Shown here: positions 5,569 through 5,585 of the stretch, one piece after another
Layout: each line of letters opens with the position of its first letter
Numbering within the stretch: the first letter of the stretch is position 1
Assembly: GCA_964486145.1 (NCBI GenBank)
Contig: CAZAMT010000280.1
Location: 1-5,585 of the forward strand
Reading direction: 5' to 3'
DNA length: 5,585 bases
Source: CAZAMT01 sp964486145
Lineage (GTDB): Bacteria; Bacteroidota; Bacteroidia; Bacteroidales; JAAAOM01
Program-made: the position numbers and the translations under genes
Notes under the pieces: model-generated
Database searches by the model: none
Told to the model about the DNA's origin: nothing
Seen by the model: the letters and a program-made list of their open reading frames with translations, nothing else

Positions 5569-5585
5569 AAAAAAAGTATATCTAT

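Overview
The window looks like chromosomal DNA of a member of the Bacteroidota, plausibly Marinilabiliales/Prolixibacteraceae-like, although the exact lineage is inferred. The grounds are moderate AT-richness, A-rich leaders without Shine-Dalgarno sequences, a promoter close to the Bacteroidota form (TTG, about 20 bp, TAnnTTTG-like), a DUF6249 membrane protein, and an extracytoplasmic-function (ECF) type promoter at the right edge.

Layout. (1) 48-1172 (+): a lipoprotein with a TIM-barrel, clan-A glycoside-hydrolase-like fold. (2) 1173-1482: a gene-poor stretch of 310 bases. It holds sequence of unknown origin, then the broken C-terminal end of a VapC-type PIN toxin (stop at 1378), then a promoter/operator region with a perfect 16-bp palindrome. 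(3) 1483-4898 (+): four tightly packed genes encoding a GntR/UTRA regulator, deoxyribose-phosphate aldolase (DeoC), a 10-TM sugar permease of the GRP/DMT type, and a ribokinase-family kinase. (4) 4899-5161: a short intergenic region with 17-bp inverted repeats bounding about 190 bp and a possible tiny minus-strand reading frame. (5) 5162-5503 (-): a DUF6249 membrane protein with an ECF-like promoter at 5542-5568.

How the genes work together. The four-gene block reads as a self-contained route for free 2-deoxy-D-ribose. The permease imports the sugar and the kinase makes deoxyribose 5-phosphate. DeoC then splits that into glyceraldehyde 3-phosphate and acetaldehyde. The GntR regulator probably represses its own promoter through the palindrome until a sugar or sugar-phosphate ligand binds its UTRA domain. 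No nucleoside phosphorylase or phosphopentomutase is present, so salvage of the free sugar fits better than nucleoside breakdown. The set parallels the deoQKPX deoxyribose system of Salmonella but uses a different regulator family and a different transporter family. This is the most interesting system in the window. Its substrate is inferred from gene content and is not proven by sequence.
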